The position numbers and the translations under genes were made by a program. From positions 498,845-562,844 of the forward strand of contig NZ_JACIEA010000001.1 of assembly GCF_014196595.1 (NCBI RefSeq): DNA of 64,000 bases, in the 5' to 3' direction. This DNA comes from Sphingorhabdus rigui. Lineage in GTDB: Bacteria; Pseudomonadota; Alphaproteobacteria; Sphingomonadales; Sphingomonadaceae. Under the pieces are notes generated by a model. The model was not told where the DNA came from and did no database searches. It saw only the letters and a program-made list of their open reading frames with translations. Of this stretch, positions 8,763-16,527 are shown in pieces (within the stretch, counting starts at the first letter, position 1; each line of letters opens with the position of its first letter).

Positions 8763-10124
8763 TTGGACAACATAATTGCGCGCCGTCCAGGCCCATCGGT
8801 TCAGGAAGTGTTCGACGGCGATCGTAATCCAGCGCCTGCGGTCATGCGCGTGGAATCACCCGCCATTGGGCAAAGCAGTGATGATGTTTCTATTGCGCGT
8901 TACTTCGCCAAAGACTGGCATGATCGCGAGGTCGAGCAGGTTTGGCGCAAGACATGGCAACTGGCGTGCAGGCTGGAGCATATCCCGAATATTGGCGACC
9001 ATGTGGTCTACGACATCGTGCATGACTCGCTCATCGTCGTGCGAACAGGCCCGGACGAGATTAAAGCCTATATCAATTCATGCCTGCATCGCGGCACGAT
9101 GCTCCGCACCGAAGGCGGGTGCGTTAAGCAGTTTCGTTGTCCCTTCCACGGCTGGACTTGGAAGCTGGATGGCGCATTATCTGTCATTCCCGGCCAATGG
9201 GATTTCCTGCATGTTGATAAGGACAAGATGAACCTTCCCGAGGCGCGCGTTGGCACATGGGGCGGCTTTGTTTTCATTAATTTTGATGCTGATGCCGAAC
9301 CTCTTGAAACCTATCTCGAAAATCTGCCCGAGCATTTTGCGTCCTTCAATCTGGAAGACCGCTATGTCGCGGCGCATGTTGCCAAGATTATGCCATGCAA
9401 CTGGAAATTGGCGATGGAGGCTTTTGTCGAGGCATATCATGTGCCGTTCGCGCATGGACAGGTGCTGAGCTATTATGGGGACAGCAACACCCAATATGAC
9501 GTGTGGCCCGGTGTGCGCCATGTCAGCCGGATGATCAGCGTGCAGGGCGTCGCCAGCCCATCGAAGCCCGCAACCACGCCAGAGCAAACCATCGAGGAAA
9601 TGCGCCGTGACGTGCCCTTTTTTGCAGGCAAGCCCATTGAAGTGGGCGAGGGTGAAACCGCGCGCGGCAAGCTGGCCGAACGTGCGCGGGAGAAGATTTC
9701 ACGTTCAATTGGCCGCGACATGTCCGCCCTATCGGATTCAGAGTCGCTCGACCTGATCGAATATATGCTTTTCCCCAATATGGTGCCGTGGGGCGGGCAG
9801 GCGTTGCCCATCACCTACCGCTTCCGCCCGAATGGCGACGATCCCGAAAGCTCGATCATGGAAATCATGTTCCTGTTTTCCAAAGCCCCCGACGGATCGC
9901 ATCCGGAACCGGCAAAAATGACGATGCTGGGGCTGGATCAGAAATGGGCCGACGCACCGGAGCTTGGTTCGGCCGCGATGGTAGCGGATCAGGATACCGA
10001 CAATCTGAAGCGGATCCAAAAAGGTCTGCGCGCGTCGAAGAAACCGGGCGTGACATTGGCCCGCTATCAGGAAAGCCGCATACGCCATTACCACGAAACG
10101 CTGGATGCATATATGGCGCGGTAG
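8763..10124 (+). CDS. Rieske ring-hydroxylating oxygenase, large subunit
   Basis: 453 residues. The N-terminal Rieske [2Fe-2S] motif is C107-x-H109 ... C126-x2-H129 (SCLHRGTML, CPFHGWTW). The mononuclear iron ligands H226 and H231 lie in EAFVEAYHVPFAH. It would insert oxygen into an aromatic or other organic substrate using electrons from a reductase not found nearby. The start is TTG with a GGGAGAG ribosome site six bases upstream. It is followed 55 bases later by a sodium/solute symporter, suggesting uptake and oxidation of one compound; its identity is open. Confidence 0.87.
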   Translation: MDNIIARRPGPSVQEVFDGDRNPAPAVMRVESPAIGQSSDDVSIARYFAKDWHDREVEQVWRKTWQLACRLEHIPNIGDHVVYDIVHDSLIVVRTGPDEIKAYINSCLHRGTMLRTEGGCVKQFRCPFHGWTWKLDGALSVIPGQWDFLHVDKDKMNLPEARVGTWGGFVFINFDADAEPLETYLENLPEHFASFNLEDRYVAAHVAKIMPCNWKLAMEAFVEAYHVPFAHGQVLSYYGDSNTQYDVWPGVRHVSRMISVQGVASPSKPATTPEQTIEEMRRDVPFFAGKPIEVGEGETARGKLAERAREKISRSIGRDMSALSDSESLDLIEYMLFPNMVPWGGQALPITYRFRPNGDDPESSIMEIMFLFSKAPDGSHPEPAKMTMLGLDQKWADAPELGSAAMVADQDTDNLKRIQKGLRASKKPGVTLARYQESRIRHYHETLDAYMAR

Positions 10125-10179
10125 CGCATTTGAACAAACAGGCATGTTCCGTTAATGGCTCAGCCTTGGGGGAGCATTC

Positions 10180-11736
10180 ATGCCATTAGCATTCACCGTT
10201 TACGACTGGGGCATATTGCTTGCCTATGTCGCATTGCTGGCTTTTGCGGGCTATCGGGCGACACGGCGGACGAAAACGGCGGATGACTATTTTCTCGCCG
10301 GGCATCATGCGCCGGTTTGGCTGGTTGCGGTGTCCGTTCTGTCGACGATGCAGTCAGCGGCAACATTTCTCGGCGCCCCCGATAACAGCTATCGCGGTGA
10401 TTATAGCTATCTCACAAGCAACTTTGCCGCGATCATCGCTGCCTTTATCGTCGCACGTTTCCTGATACCGCGTTTCTACGCAATCGGTGCGGCCACGGTG
10501 TATGAATTGCTGGAGGCCGGTTTCGACGCGACCGCAAGGCGCGCGGCGGCGGGGATGTATCTCGTCGGCCGGATCTTGGCGAGCGGCGCACGGCTGTATC
10601 TTGCCGCTATTGCGGTTTCGATGATCATCTTCCTTGATGTTGAGCCGCAACATATCGTTATCGCCTCGGCGGTCCTCGTCGTGTTCGGTGTTGTGTTCAC
10701 ACTGTTCGGCGGCTTGAATGCCGTTATCTGGAGCGACTTGGTGCAGGTCGTGCTCTACCTTGGTGGCGCGGTGCTGGTGCTTATCTTTTTGCTGGTGAAA
10801 ATCCCGGCACCTGCTCCGGAAATTTGGCACGCGCTTCAATCTGCACCCGACGGAATGGACAAGCTGCGTTTGTTTGACTGGTCGTTCGACTTTACCAAGC
10901 CGTTTACCGTTTGGGCGATCCTGACCGGGCTCGTGCTGCTCAATATCGGCAATGCCGGGCTCGATCAGGACACGACGCAGCGCTTTTTGGCATGCGAAAA
11001 TGCACAATCGGGCAAGCGCGCTTTGTATGCGAGCATGTGGGCGGCAATCCCTGTGGTGGCTTTATTCATGGCGATAGGATCGCTGCTCCACATTTTCTAC
11101 AACCGCCCCGACCTGATGGGCGTGAGCGTTGGCGCCACTAACGCGTTCGCAGGCGAAAAAATCACGGTCTTCATGTCGTTCATTCTGTCTGAAATCCCAC
11201 CCGGCTTGCGCGGGCTGGTCACCGTGGGCGTCATCGCGGCGGCGGCGATCAATTCCGGACTGATTTCGATGTCGGCGGTGGTTGTAAACGATTTTTATCG
11301 GCCTTGGCTGGAACGGCGTTGCGCACCATCCAACGAGCAGCATTATGTCAACGCCGGCCGCGCGGCGATGATATTGCTCGCCTGTGCGCTGTTTGCGATG
11401 TCGATATTATGTTTCTATTGGCAGCATTACAGCGACACGCCTTTGCTCGAATTTGTGCTTGGCGTCATGGTCTTTGCCTATTCGGGCTTGCTGGGCGTCT
11501 ATGGTACCGTGGTGTTTACGAAGCGTGGGGCGACATGGTCGGTGATTGCCGCTCTGCTGGCTGGCTTTGTCACGATCCTGCTGCAACAGCATTATGTCGT
11601 GGATAGCCTTGGGTTGCCTGCGGCGTGGAAGGCGCTGGCCTTCCCTTGGCAGCTATGTATTGGAACGGCGGTCGCCTTTTTGGTTTGCCTAGCAGGCAAA
11701 GAAAAAGGGCCGGAGGTTTCCCTCCAGCCCTTTTGA
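10180..11736 (+). CDS. Sodium:solute symporter family (SSS) permease
   Basis: 518 residues with about thirteen hydrophobic segments. SSS hallmarks include FAGYRATRRTKTADDYFLAGH near the N-terminus, the TMQSAATFLGAP helix, and GGLNAVIWSDLVQVVLYLGGA. It would import an organic solute with Na+ across the inner membrane. The ATG is preceded by GGGGGAG. It is directly downstream of the Rieske oxygenase. Its last codons form half of a bidirectional terminator shared with the convergent rplA, so the terminator is encoded inside the coding sequence. Confidence 0.88.
   Translation: MPLAFTVYDWGILLAYVALLAFAGYRATRRTKTADDYFLAGHHAPVWLVAVSVLSTMQSAATFLGAPDNSYRGDYSYLTSNFAAIIAAFIVARFLIPRFYAIGAATVYELLEAGFDATARRAAAGMYLVGRILASGARLYLAAIAVSMIIFLDVEPQHIVIASAVLVVFGVVFTLFGGLNAVIWSDLVQVVLYLGGAVLVLIFLLVKIPAPAPEIWHALQSAPDGMDKLRLFDWSFDFTKPFTVWAILTGLVLLNIGNAGLDQDTTQRFLACENAQSGKRALYASMWAAIPVVALFMAIGSLLHIFYNRPDLMGVSVGATNAFAGEKITVFMSFILSEIPPGLRGLVTVGVIAAAAINSGLISMSAVVVNDFYRPWLERRCAPSNEQHYVNAGRAAMILLACALFAMSILCFYWQHYSDTPLLEFVLGVMVFAYSGLLGVYGTVVFTKRGATWSVIAALLAGFVTILLQQHYVVDSLGLPAAWKALAFPWQLCIGTAVAFLVCLAGKEKGPEVSLQPF
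11704..11733. terminator. Bidirectional Rho-independent terminator
   Basis: A 13-bp stem with one mismatch (AAAGGGCCGGAGG / CCTCCAGCCCTTT) encloses TTTC. Plus-strand transcripts end in TTTTGAT; minus-strand transcripts from rplA end in TTTTTCTTT. The hairpin overlaps the last codons of the symporter gene and lies 23 bases beyond the rplA stop, serving both convergent genes. Confidence 0.85.
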
Positions 11737-11756
11737 TATTCGTTTGATGTCGTGGC

Positions 11757-12452
11757 TTAAGCGCCAGCGACGTCCGCCAGATTGATCTTGAGGCCTGGGC
11801 CCATTGACGAGCTGACCGCAACGCGGCGGACATATTTGCCCTTTGATCCGCTTGGCTTGTTCTTGATGACGGCGTCAATCAACGCGTCGAAGTTCTTGCG
11901 CAGGTCAGCGTCGGAGAAGCTCTTCTTGCCGATGCCGCTGTGGATGATGCCCTGCTTTTCAACGCGGAACTCAACCTGACCGGCCTTTGCAGCCTTTACA
12001 GCTTCAGCAACGTCCATGGTGACTGTGCCGAGCTTCGGGTTTGGCATCAGGCCCTTTGGACCCAAGGTCTTACCCAAGCGGCCAACGATGCCCATCATGT
12101 CCGGCGTTGCGATAACGCGGTCATAATCAAGGTTACCGGCCAACATGTCTTCCATCAGATCTTCGGCGCCGACTTTGTCTGCACCAGCAGCGGTTGCTGC
12201 AGTAGCCTTGTCGCCACGTGCGAAGACGGCGACCTTCATTTCCTTGCCGGTACCGGCTGGAAGCGAAACCATGCCGCGAACCATTTGGTCAGCATGACGT
12301 GGGTCAACGCCCAGGTTCATTGCAACTTCGATGGTTTCGTCAAACTTGGCAGTTGCCAATTCCTTGATCAACTTCAGCGCTTCATCAACGCCGTAGAGCT
12401 TGTCGGCATCCAAATGCGCGAGCGATTTTGCTTTTTTGGTCAGCTTGGCCAT
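11757..12452 (-). CDS. rplA: 50S ribosomal protein L1
   Basis: 231 residues, the normal length. Characteristic blocks are [65 protein letters not shown] and the C-terminal [17 protein letters not shown]. It binds 23S rRNA at the L1 stalk and its own mRNA. It starts four bases after rplK. Transcription stops here at the shared terminator rather than continuing into rplJ. Confidence 0.97.
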   Translation of the reverse strand: MAKLTKKAKSLAHLDADKLYGVDEALKLIKELATAKFDETIEVAMNLGVDPRHADQMVRGMVSLPAGTGKEMKVAVFARGDKATAATAAGADKVGAEDLMEDMLAGNLDYDRVIATPDMMGIVGRLGKTLGPKGLMPNPKLGTVTMDVAEAVKAAKAGQVEFRVEKQGIIHSGIGKKSFSDADLRKNFDALIDAVIKNKPSGSKGKYVRRVAVSSSMGPGLKINLADVAGA

Positions 12453-12456
12453 CGGA

Positions 12457-12888
12457 TCAGCCCTCCACTACTTCGAGGCCCATGGCGGTAGCCGAGCCTG
12501 CGATGATTTTTACTGCTGCGTCCATGTCGTTCGCATTGAGGTCGGCCATCTTGATGGTTGCGACTTCTTCCAGCTGCGCACGTGTGATTGTACCAGCAGT
12601 GATCTTGCCTGGTTCTTTCGAACCCGACTTGAGGCCAAGAACCTTCTTGATGAGGTAGGTCGCTGGTGGCGACTTCATCGCAAAGGTGAAGCTCTTGTCT
12701 GCGAACACGGTGATCTTCGTTGGAATCGGGGTGCCCTTTTCCATGTCAGCGGTCGCAGCGTTGAACTGCTTGCAGAATTCCATGATGTTTACGCCGCGCT
12801 GACCCAATGCTGGGCCGATTGGCGGGGATGGGGTGGCCGAACCTGCAGGAACCTGCAGGCCGATATAGCCGTCAATTTTCTTTGCCAT
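12457..12888 (-). CDS. rplK: 50S ribosomal protein L11
   Basis: 143 residues. The N-terminal domain contains [31 protein letters not shown] (proline-rich antibiotic-binding helix). The C-terminal RNA-binding domain contains [15 protein letters not shown] and [20 protein letters not shown]. It is part of the GTPase-associated centre. The 172-base gap upstream, after the tesB gene, includes a small hairpin (GCCCT-AAA-AGGGC, 12920-12932) and may carry an rplK promoter. Confidence 0.97.
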   Translation of the reverse strand: MAKKIDGYIGLQVPAGSATPSPPIGPALGQRGVNIMEFCKQFNAATADMEKGTPIPTKITVFADKSFTFAMKSPPATYLIKKVLGLKSGSKEPGKITAGTITRAQLEEVATIKMADLNANDMDAAVKIIAGSATAMGLEVVEG

Positions 12889-13060
12889 GAATGGCGTCCT
12901 TTCATTCTATCGCCGTTCAGCCCTAAAAGGGCGGAAACAGGTCAAATTAAGTGGTCCAACAGACATCAGATGATGTCCTCCCACACGGAATCACGTCGCT
13001 ATTGCGCCGGGAAGCGGTGCCACTATCCGCAATGCAGGCATAATGCAAGCCTTTGCGCGG

Positions 13061-13993
13061 TTATGCCGGCGGTGTGAGCCGCAGCAGACCTTCCTGAACG
13101 ACGGATGCGACCAATGTGCCATCCTCGCTATAAATCCAGCCATGATTGATGCCGCGGCTGCCCCCGGTCCAGTCGCTATTCATGACATACACGAACCACT
13201 GGTCGACCTGAACATCGTTATGGAACCACATGGCATGGTCCAAGCTGGTGGAAAAAAGGCCGGGCGTCACCCAATGCAGTCCATGCGGGAGCATCGCGGA
13301 TGACAGCAGCCCCATATCGGACGCAAATGACAGTAGCGCGCGGTGCATCAACTGGTCGCCCTCAATCGGCGCACGCAAGCGGAACCATTGATAATGGCTG
13401 GTTGCCTTGGCATCTGCGGCGGGCCGAAAGCTGCGGAGTTCAAACGGCCGCGGATGCGCCATGCGCTCAAGCATATTGTCCGGTATATCGGGATTCCGCG
13501 CCATGGCCTCCGAATAATCCCAGCATTTTTCGGGTGGCAGTATGTCAGGCATCGGTACTTGATGTGAAAAGCCTGCCTCTGGCTTTTGGAAAGACGCGGT
13601 CAGGTTGAAAATAACCTTGCCTTCCTGCCGGACGACAACGCGCCGGTTGGAAAATGCGCGGCCATCAAAATCACGGTGAACACGAAAATGCAGCGGCAGG
13701 GCTTCGCTGCCACCGCGCAAGAAATAGGCATGCAGCGAATGGACTTGTTTGTCGGGGTCCACGGTACGCGCCGCGGCCATCATGGCTTGCGCGATAATCT
13801 GCCCGCCGAAAATGCGATCGCGCGATGCACGAGAGAATGCCGGAAAGGTGAATTCGTCGGGTTCGTCTGCGGCGGAAAAGTCGAACAGGCGGACAAGGCC
13901 ACGAACCAGCTTTTCAGCAGGTATCGCGCTGTGCGCCGCGTTCGCCTTTTCAATGCGTGCCTGTATCTGTTCGGGCGACAATGCAGACGTCAT
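13061..13993 (-). CDS. tesB: Acyl-CoA thioesterase II (TesB family)
   Basis: 310 residues of double-hotdog TesB type. Seen are IFGGQIIAQAMMAAARTV, VHSLHAYFLRGG, SNRRVVVRQEGKVIFNLTASFQ in the first hotdog, and SLDHAMWFHNDVQVDQWFVYV with GWIYSEDGTLVASVVQEGLLR in the second. The Asp of SLDHAMWFH and the Gln of VVQEG fit the D/T/Q catalytic set. It hydrolyses medium/long acyl-CoAs. It lies only 28 bases after nusG on the same strand, an unusual insertion into the secE-nusG-rplKA ribosomal operon. Confidence 0.9.
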   Translation of the reverse strand: MTSALSPEQIQARIEKANAAHSAIPAEKLVRGLVRLFDFSAADEPDEFTFPAFSRASRDRIFGGQIIAQAMMAAARTVDPDKQVHSLHAYFLRGGSEALPLHFRVHRDFDGRAFSNRRVVVRQEGKVIFNLTASFQKPEAGFSHQVPMPDILPPEKCWDYSEAMARNPDIPDNMLERMAHPRPFELRSFRPAADAKATSHYQWFRLRAPIEGDQLMHRALLSFASDMGLLSSAMLPHGLHWVTPGLFSTSLDHAMWFHNDVQVDQWFVYVMNSDWTGGSRGINHGWIYSEDGTLVASVVQEGLLRLTPPA

Positions 13994-14021
13994 AGGGAAG
14001 AAAGATGGCCAGCGAAGGCCA

Positions 14022-14558
14022 TCACTTCATTAATTCGACTTCTTCGAAATCCAGTTCGACGGGTGTCGCGCGGCCAAAGATGCTGACCGATACCTTCACG
14101 CGGTTCTTGTCGAAGTCGAGTTCTTCGACCGCACCGTTGAAGCTTGCGAATGGACCGCCAAGTACCTTGACCTGATCGCCGATTTCGTAGTCGACCGAAA
14201 CGCGCTTCTTCGGCGCAGCTTCCATTTCCTGTTTCGTGTTCAAAATGCGCGCTGCTTCGGCTTCGCTAATTGGTTGCGGCTTGTTACCCGCGCCCAGAAA
14301 GCCCGTTACCTTGGCTGTGTTCTTGACCAAGTGATAAACGTCGTCGTTCATGTTCAACTTGGCAAGGACATAACCCGGGAAGAACTTACGTTCGGCCTTG
14401 ATCTTCTTGCCACGGCGCACTTCAGTGACTTGCTCGGTCGGAACCTCGACAGCTTCCACGAGCTGCGAGAGGCCAATACGCTCTGCTTCAGCAAGGATCT
14501 GGTCGCGGACCTTGTTTTCAAAACCCGAATAAGCGTGAATGATGTACCAGCGTGCCAT
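14022..14558 (-). CDS. nusG: Transcription termination/antitermination protein NusG
   Basis: 178 residues from the start [20 protein letters not shown], chosen because every NusG begins with this W-Y-I-I motif. An upstream ATG adds seven non-conserved residues. The NGN domain ([23 protein letters not shown]) is followed by the KOW domain ([25 protein letters not shown]). It links RNA polymerase to the ribosome or Rho. It is co-transcribed with secE (43-base gap). Confidence 0.96.
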   Translation of the reverse strand: MARWYIIHAYSGFENKVRDQILAEAERIGLSQLVEAVEVPTEQVTEVRRGKKIKAERKFFPGYVLAKLNMNDDVYHLVKNTAKVTGFLGAGNKPQPISEAEAARILNTKQEMEAAPKKRVSVDYEIGDQVKVLGGPFASFNGAVEELDFDKNRVKVSVSIFGRATPVELDFEEVELMK

Positions 14559-14601
14559 AATATCTCTTCTTTTCCCCAAAACTCTTTCGAGTGACTGCGG
14601 C

Positions 14602-14802
14602 TTAGCCTTCGGCTAGCGCAAGCAGTCCCTTTACGATTGCGGCGAATACCGCGTCGACGCCCAAAAAGAAGACGGCCAAGATGATCGTCAAGATCAATAC
14701 CATGATCGCGGTTTGCACGGTTTCTTGCCTCGACGGCCATACTACCTTGCCGATTTCGGTCCGTACCTGACGGATGAACTCACCGGGGTTTGTCTTTGCC
14801 AT
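14602..14802 (-). CDS. secE: Preprotein translocase subunit SecE
   Basis: 66 residues, the short single-helix form. The conserved amphipathic segment FIRQVRTEIGKVVWPSRQET precedes one transmembrane helix (TAIMVLILTIILAVFFLGVDAVF). It clamps SecY in the inner-membrane Sec channel. The tRNA-Trp gene that usually lies just upstream is present on the same strand but 1.5 kb away, separated by two opposite-strand genes. Confidence 0.95.
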   Translation of the reverse strand: MAKTNPGEFIRQVRTEIGKVVWPSRQETVQTAIMVLILTIILAVFFLGVDAVFAAIVKGLLALAEG

Positions 14803-15030
14803 ATACTGTCTTCCTGTTCGATCCCGAGGATAGCCGCCAGCGCTCCGACCGGCGGGTCGAGAGCGATATAGGTTCCGATTTCGGAAAGACTAGGCCTTTA
14901 GCGATGGATTCGGTGCGAGGCAAGTGGCTTTGGGAATGCACCCATCGCCCGCATCCGTTCTGAACGGCCTTGAACTGCTGCCGTTTTTGGCTATCCCTCG
15001 ACGCTTCATCACATCAAGGAATTTGTCTAC

Positions 15031-15936
15031 ATGCCATCCGGTCTTGCCGCCTTACTCGACGACATTGCGACAATTGCCAAGGTTGCTGCTGCATCTGTGG
15101 ACGATGTCGCCGCTGCCGCCGGTAAAGCAGGCAGCAAGGCCGCAGGTGTCGTCATCGACGATACGGCGGTTACCCCGCAATATGTGACAGGGTTCACCCC
15201 CGACCGCGAATTGCCGATAATCTGGCGCATTGCCAAGGGCTCATTTTTTAACAAGCTGGTCATTATTTTGCCGGTTGCGTTGCTGCTGAGCCTGTTCCTT
15301 CCATGGGCCATTACGCCGATCCTCATGTTAGGCGGCGCGTATCTATGTTTCGAAGGCGCCGAAAAAGTTTGGGAAAAACTAGTTCCGCATGAGGAAGAGA
15401 GTTTGGTCGAAGAACTCGCTGAATTGACCAGCGCCGAGCATGAGCAAAATATGGTGAAGGGCGCGGTGCGTACGGATTTTATCCTATCGGCAGAAATCAT
15501 GGCGATTGCGCTGAACGAAGTGAAAAGCCTTGCTGCAACGTCGATCTGGCTTGAGGCTGGCGTTCTGGCCTTTGTTGCGATTGCCATCACGATTGCGGTG
15601 TACGGCGTGGTTGGGTTGATTGTGAAAATGGACGACATCGGCCTGCACATGGCGCAGCGTGAAAATGGCGGGTCGCAGGCCATTGGCCGCGGTCTGGTGA
15701 AGGGGATGCCAAAGCTGCTCGCCGCCTTATCAACCATCGGCACCGCGGCGATGCTGTGGGTCGGCGGACAGATTATTGTCCACGGCTTTGGCATCCACCC
15801 CGCGGAGTTTTTCGGCCTGCATGAAGGCGCATTGGCTTGGATTGCGGATGCCGCATTATGCGGTGTCGTCGGGCTCGCCATTGGCGCCGTGATCGTCTTG
15901 GCCCATCACATGATCCCCAAGCGCAAGGCGCATTGA
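15031..15936 (+). CDS. DUF808 (YedI-like) membrane protein
   Basis: 301 residues. The N-terminus MPSGLAALLDDIATIAKVAAASVDDVAAAAGKA-type pattern is diagnostic of the YedI/DUF808 family. The next segments are VVIDDTAVTPQYVTG, RELPIIWRIAKGS and several transmembrane helices, with LMLGGAYLCFEGAEKVWEK in the middle and a helix pair at the C-terminus. It is an inner-membrane protein of unknown function. It is divergent from secE and followed 9 bases later by a small membrane protein, probably co-transcribed. Confidence 0.85.
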   Translation: MPSGLAALLDDIATIAKVAAASVDDVAAAAGKAGSKAAGVVIDDTAVTPQYVTGFTPDRELPIIWRIAKGSFFNKLVIILPVALLLSLFLPWAITPILMLGGAYLCFEGAEKVWEKLVPHEEESLVEELAELTSAEHEQNMVKGAVRTDFILSAEIMAIALNEVKSLAATSIWLEAGVLAFVAIAITIAVYGVVGLIVKMDDIGLHMAQRENGGSQAIGRGLVKGMPKLLAALSTIGTAAMLWVGGQIIVHGFGIHPAEFFGLHEGALAWIADAALCGVVGLAIGAVIVLAHHMIPKRKAH

Positions 15937-15945
15937 AGGCCGCGG

Positions 15946-16332
15946 ATGCAGTCTATCCACATACAGCGCCTTATCGCCTTGCCCTATTTTGGTTTGGGCG
16001 GCTGGTGCTTGTTTGCACCCAATATGGTCGAACGGATGACAATCAATCCGGCGTATCAACATTTAAGCGCGACCAGTGCGCTCCTTATCGGTTGTTTCGG
16101 CGCACAAGCCGTTTTGGGCGGCCTGTTCATTTGGTTTAGCCGGTTCACGCGCGCATCGTTTCTGACCTATGCCGTCGCGCTGCTGCCCTTCTTCGGCTTC
16201 AACTATTATTTTGTTTATGAATTGCCCATTTTAAACCGCTGGATGGCATTGGACTTCGGATCGAATGCCGCGATGTTTATTTTGAGTATCTGGGGCTGGC
16301 GGATGAAGAACCGCGAAGAGGCCAAATTATAG
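15946..16332 (+). CDS. Small four-helix membrane protein, unknown function
   Basis: 128 residues with four predicted hydrophobic segments: LIALPYFGLGGWCLFAP, SATSALLIGCFGAQAVLGGLFIWF, FLTYAVALLPFFGFNYYFVY and LDFGSNAAMFILSIWGW, ending in a charged MKNREEAKL tail. No family is recognised with certainty. It begins 9 bases after the DUF808 gene and ends 15 bases before the convergent tRNA-Trp gene. Likely an inner-membrane accessory protein. Confidence 0.65.
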   Translation: MQSIHIQRLIALPYFGLGGWCLFAPNMVERMTINPAYQHLSATSALLIGCFGAQAVLGGLFIWFSRFTRASFLTYAVALLPFFGFNYYFVYELPILNRWMALDFGSNAAMFILSIWGWRMKNREEAKL

Positions 16333-16347
16333 GCGGAACCAATAAAA

Positions 16348-16423
16348 TGGCAGGAGTTGGGGGACTCGAACCCACGACCCTCGGTTTTGGAGACCGATGC
16401 TCTACCAACTGAGCTAAACTCCT
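16348..16423 (-). tRNA. tRNA-Trp (anticodon CCA)
   Basis: A 76-nt cloverleaf on the minus strand: acceptor AGGAGTT pairs with AACTCCT, discriminator G, encoded CCA (complement of 16348-16350). D-loop is TTAGCTCAGTTGGTAGAGC-type, anticodon loop TCTCCAAAA, and T-loop GGTTCGAGTCC. Only the CCA anticodon, reading UGG, fits the loop. Confidence 0.97.
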
Positions 16424-16470
16424 GCACTCCGCTTTTCAGCGAAGAATTGGGCCCTTAACGCCGATATGCG

Positions 16471-16506
16471 AACGGGGCAAGCCTGCTTTCGCAAACCCGC
16501 CCCGTT
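16471..16506 (-). other. Stem-loop downstream of the TonB receptor gene
   Basis: Perfect 8-bp inverted repeat AACGGGGC / GCCCCGTT (16471-16478, 16499-16506) around a 20-base loop, 22 bases after the receptor stop codon on the minus strand. No T-tract follows, so it may protect the mRNA 3' end or be an imperfect terminator. Confidence 0.4.
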
Positions 16507-16527
16507 CTTGCGTGATATTGTTGGAAG

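Noticed and set aside
8708-8773. Longer DUF3237 start
   Set aside because: It would overlap the Rieske gene start, and the extra residues are not like the family.
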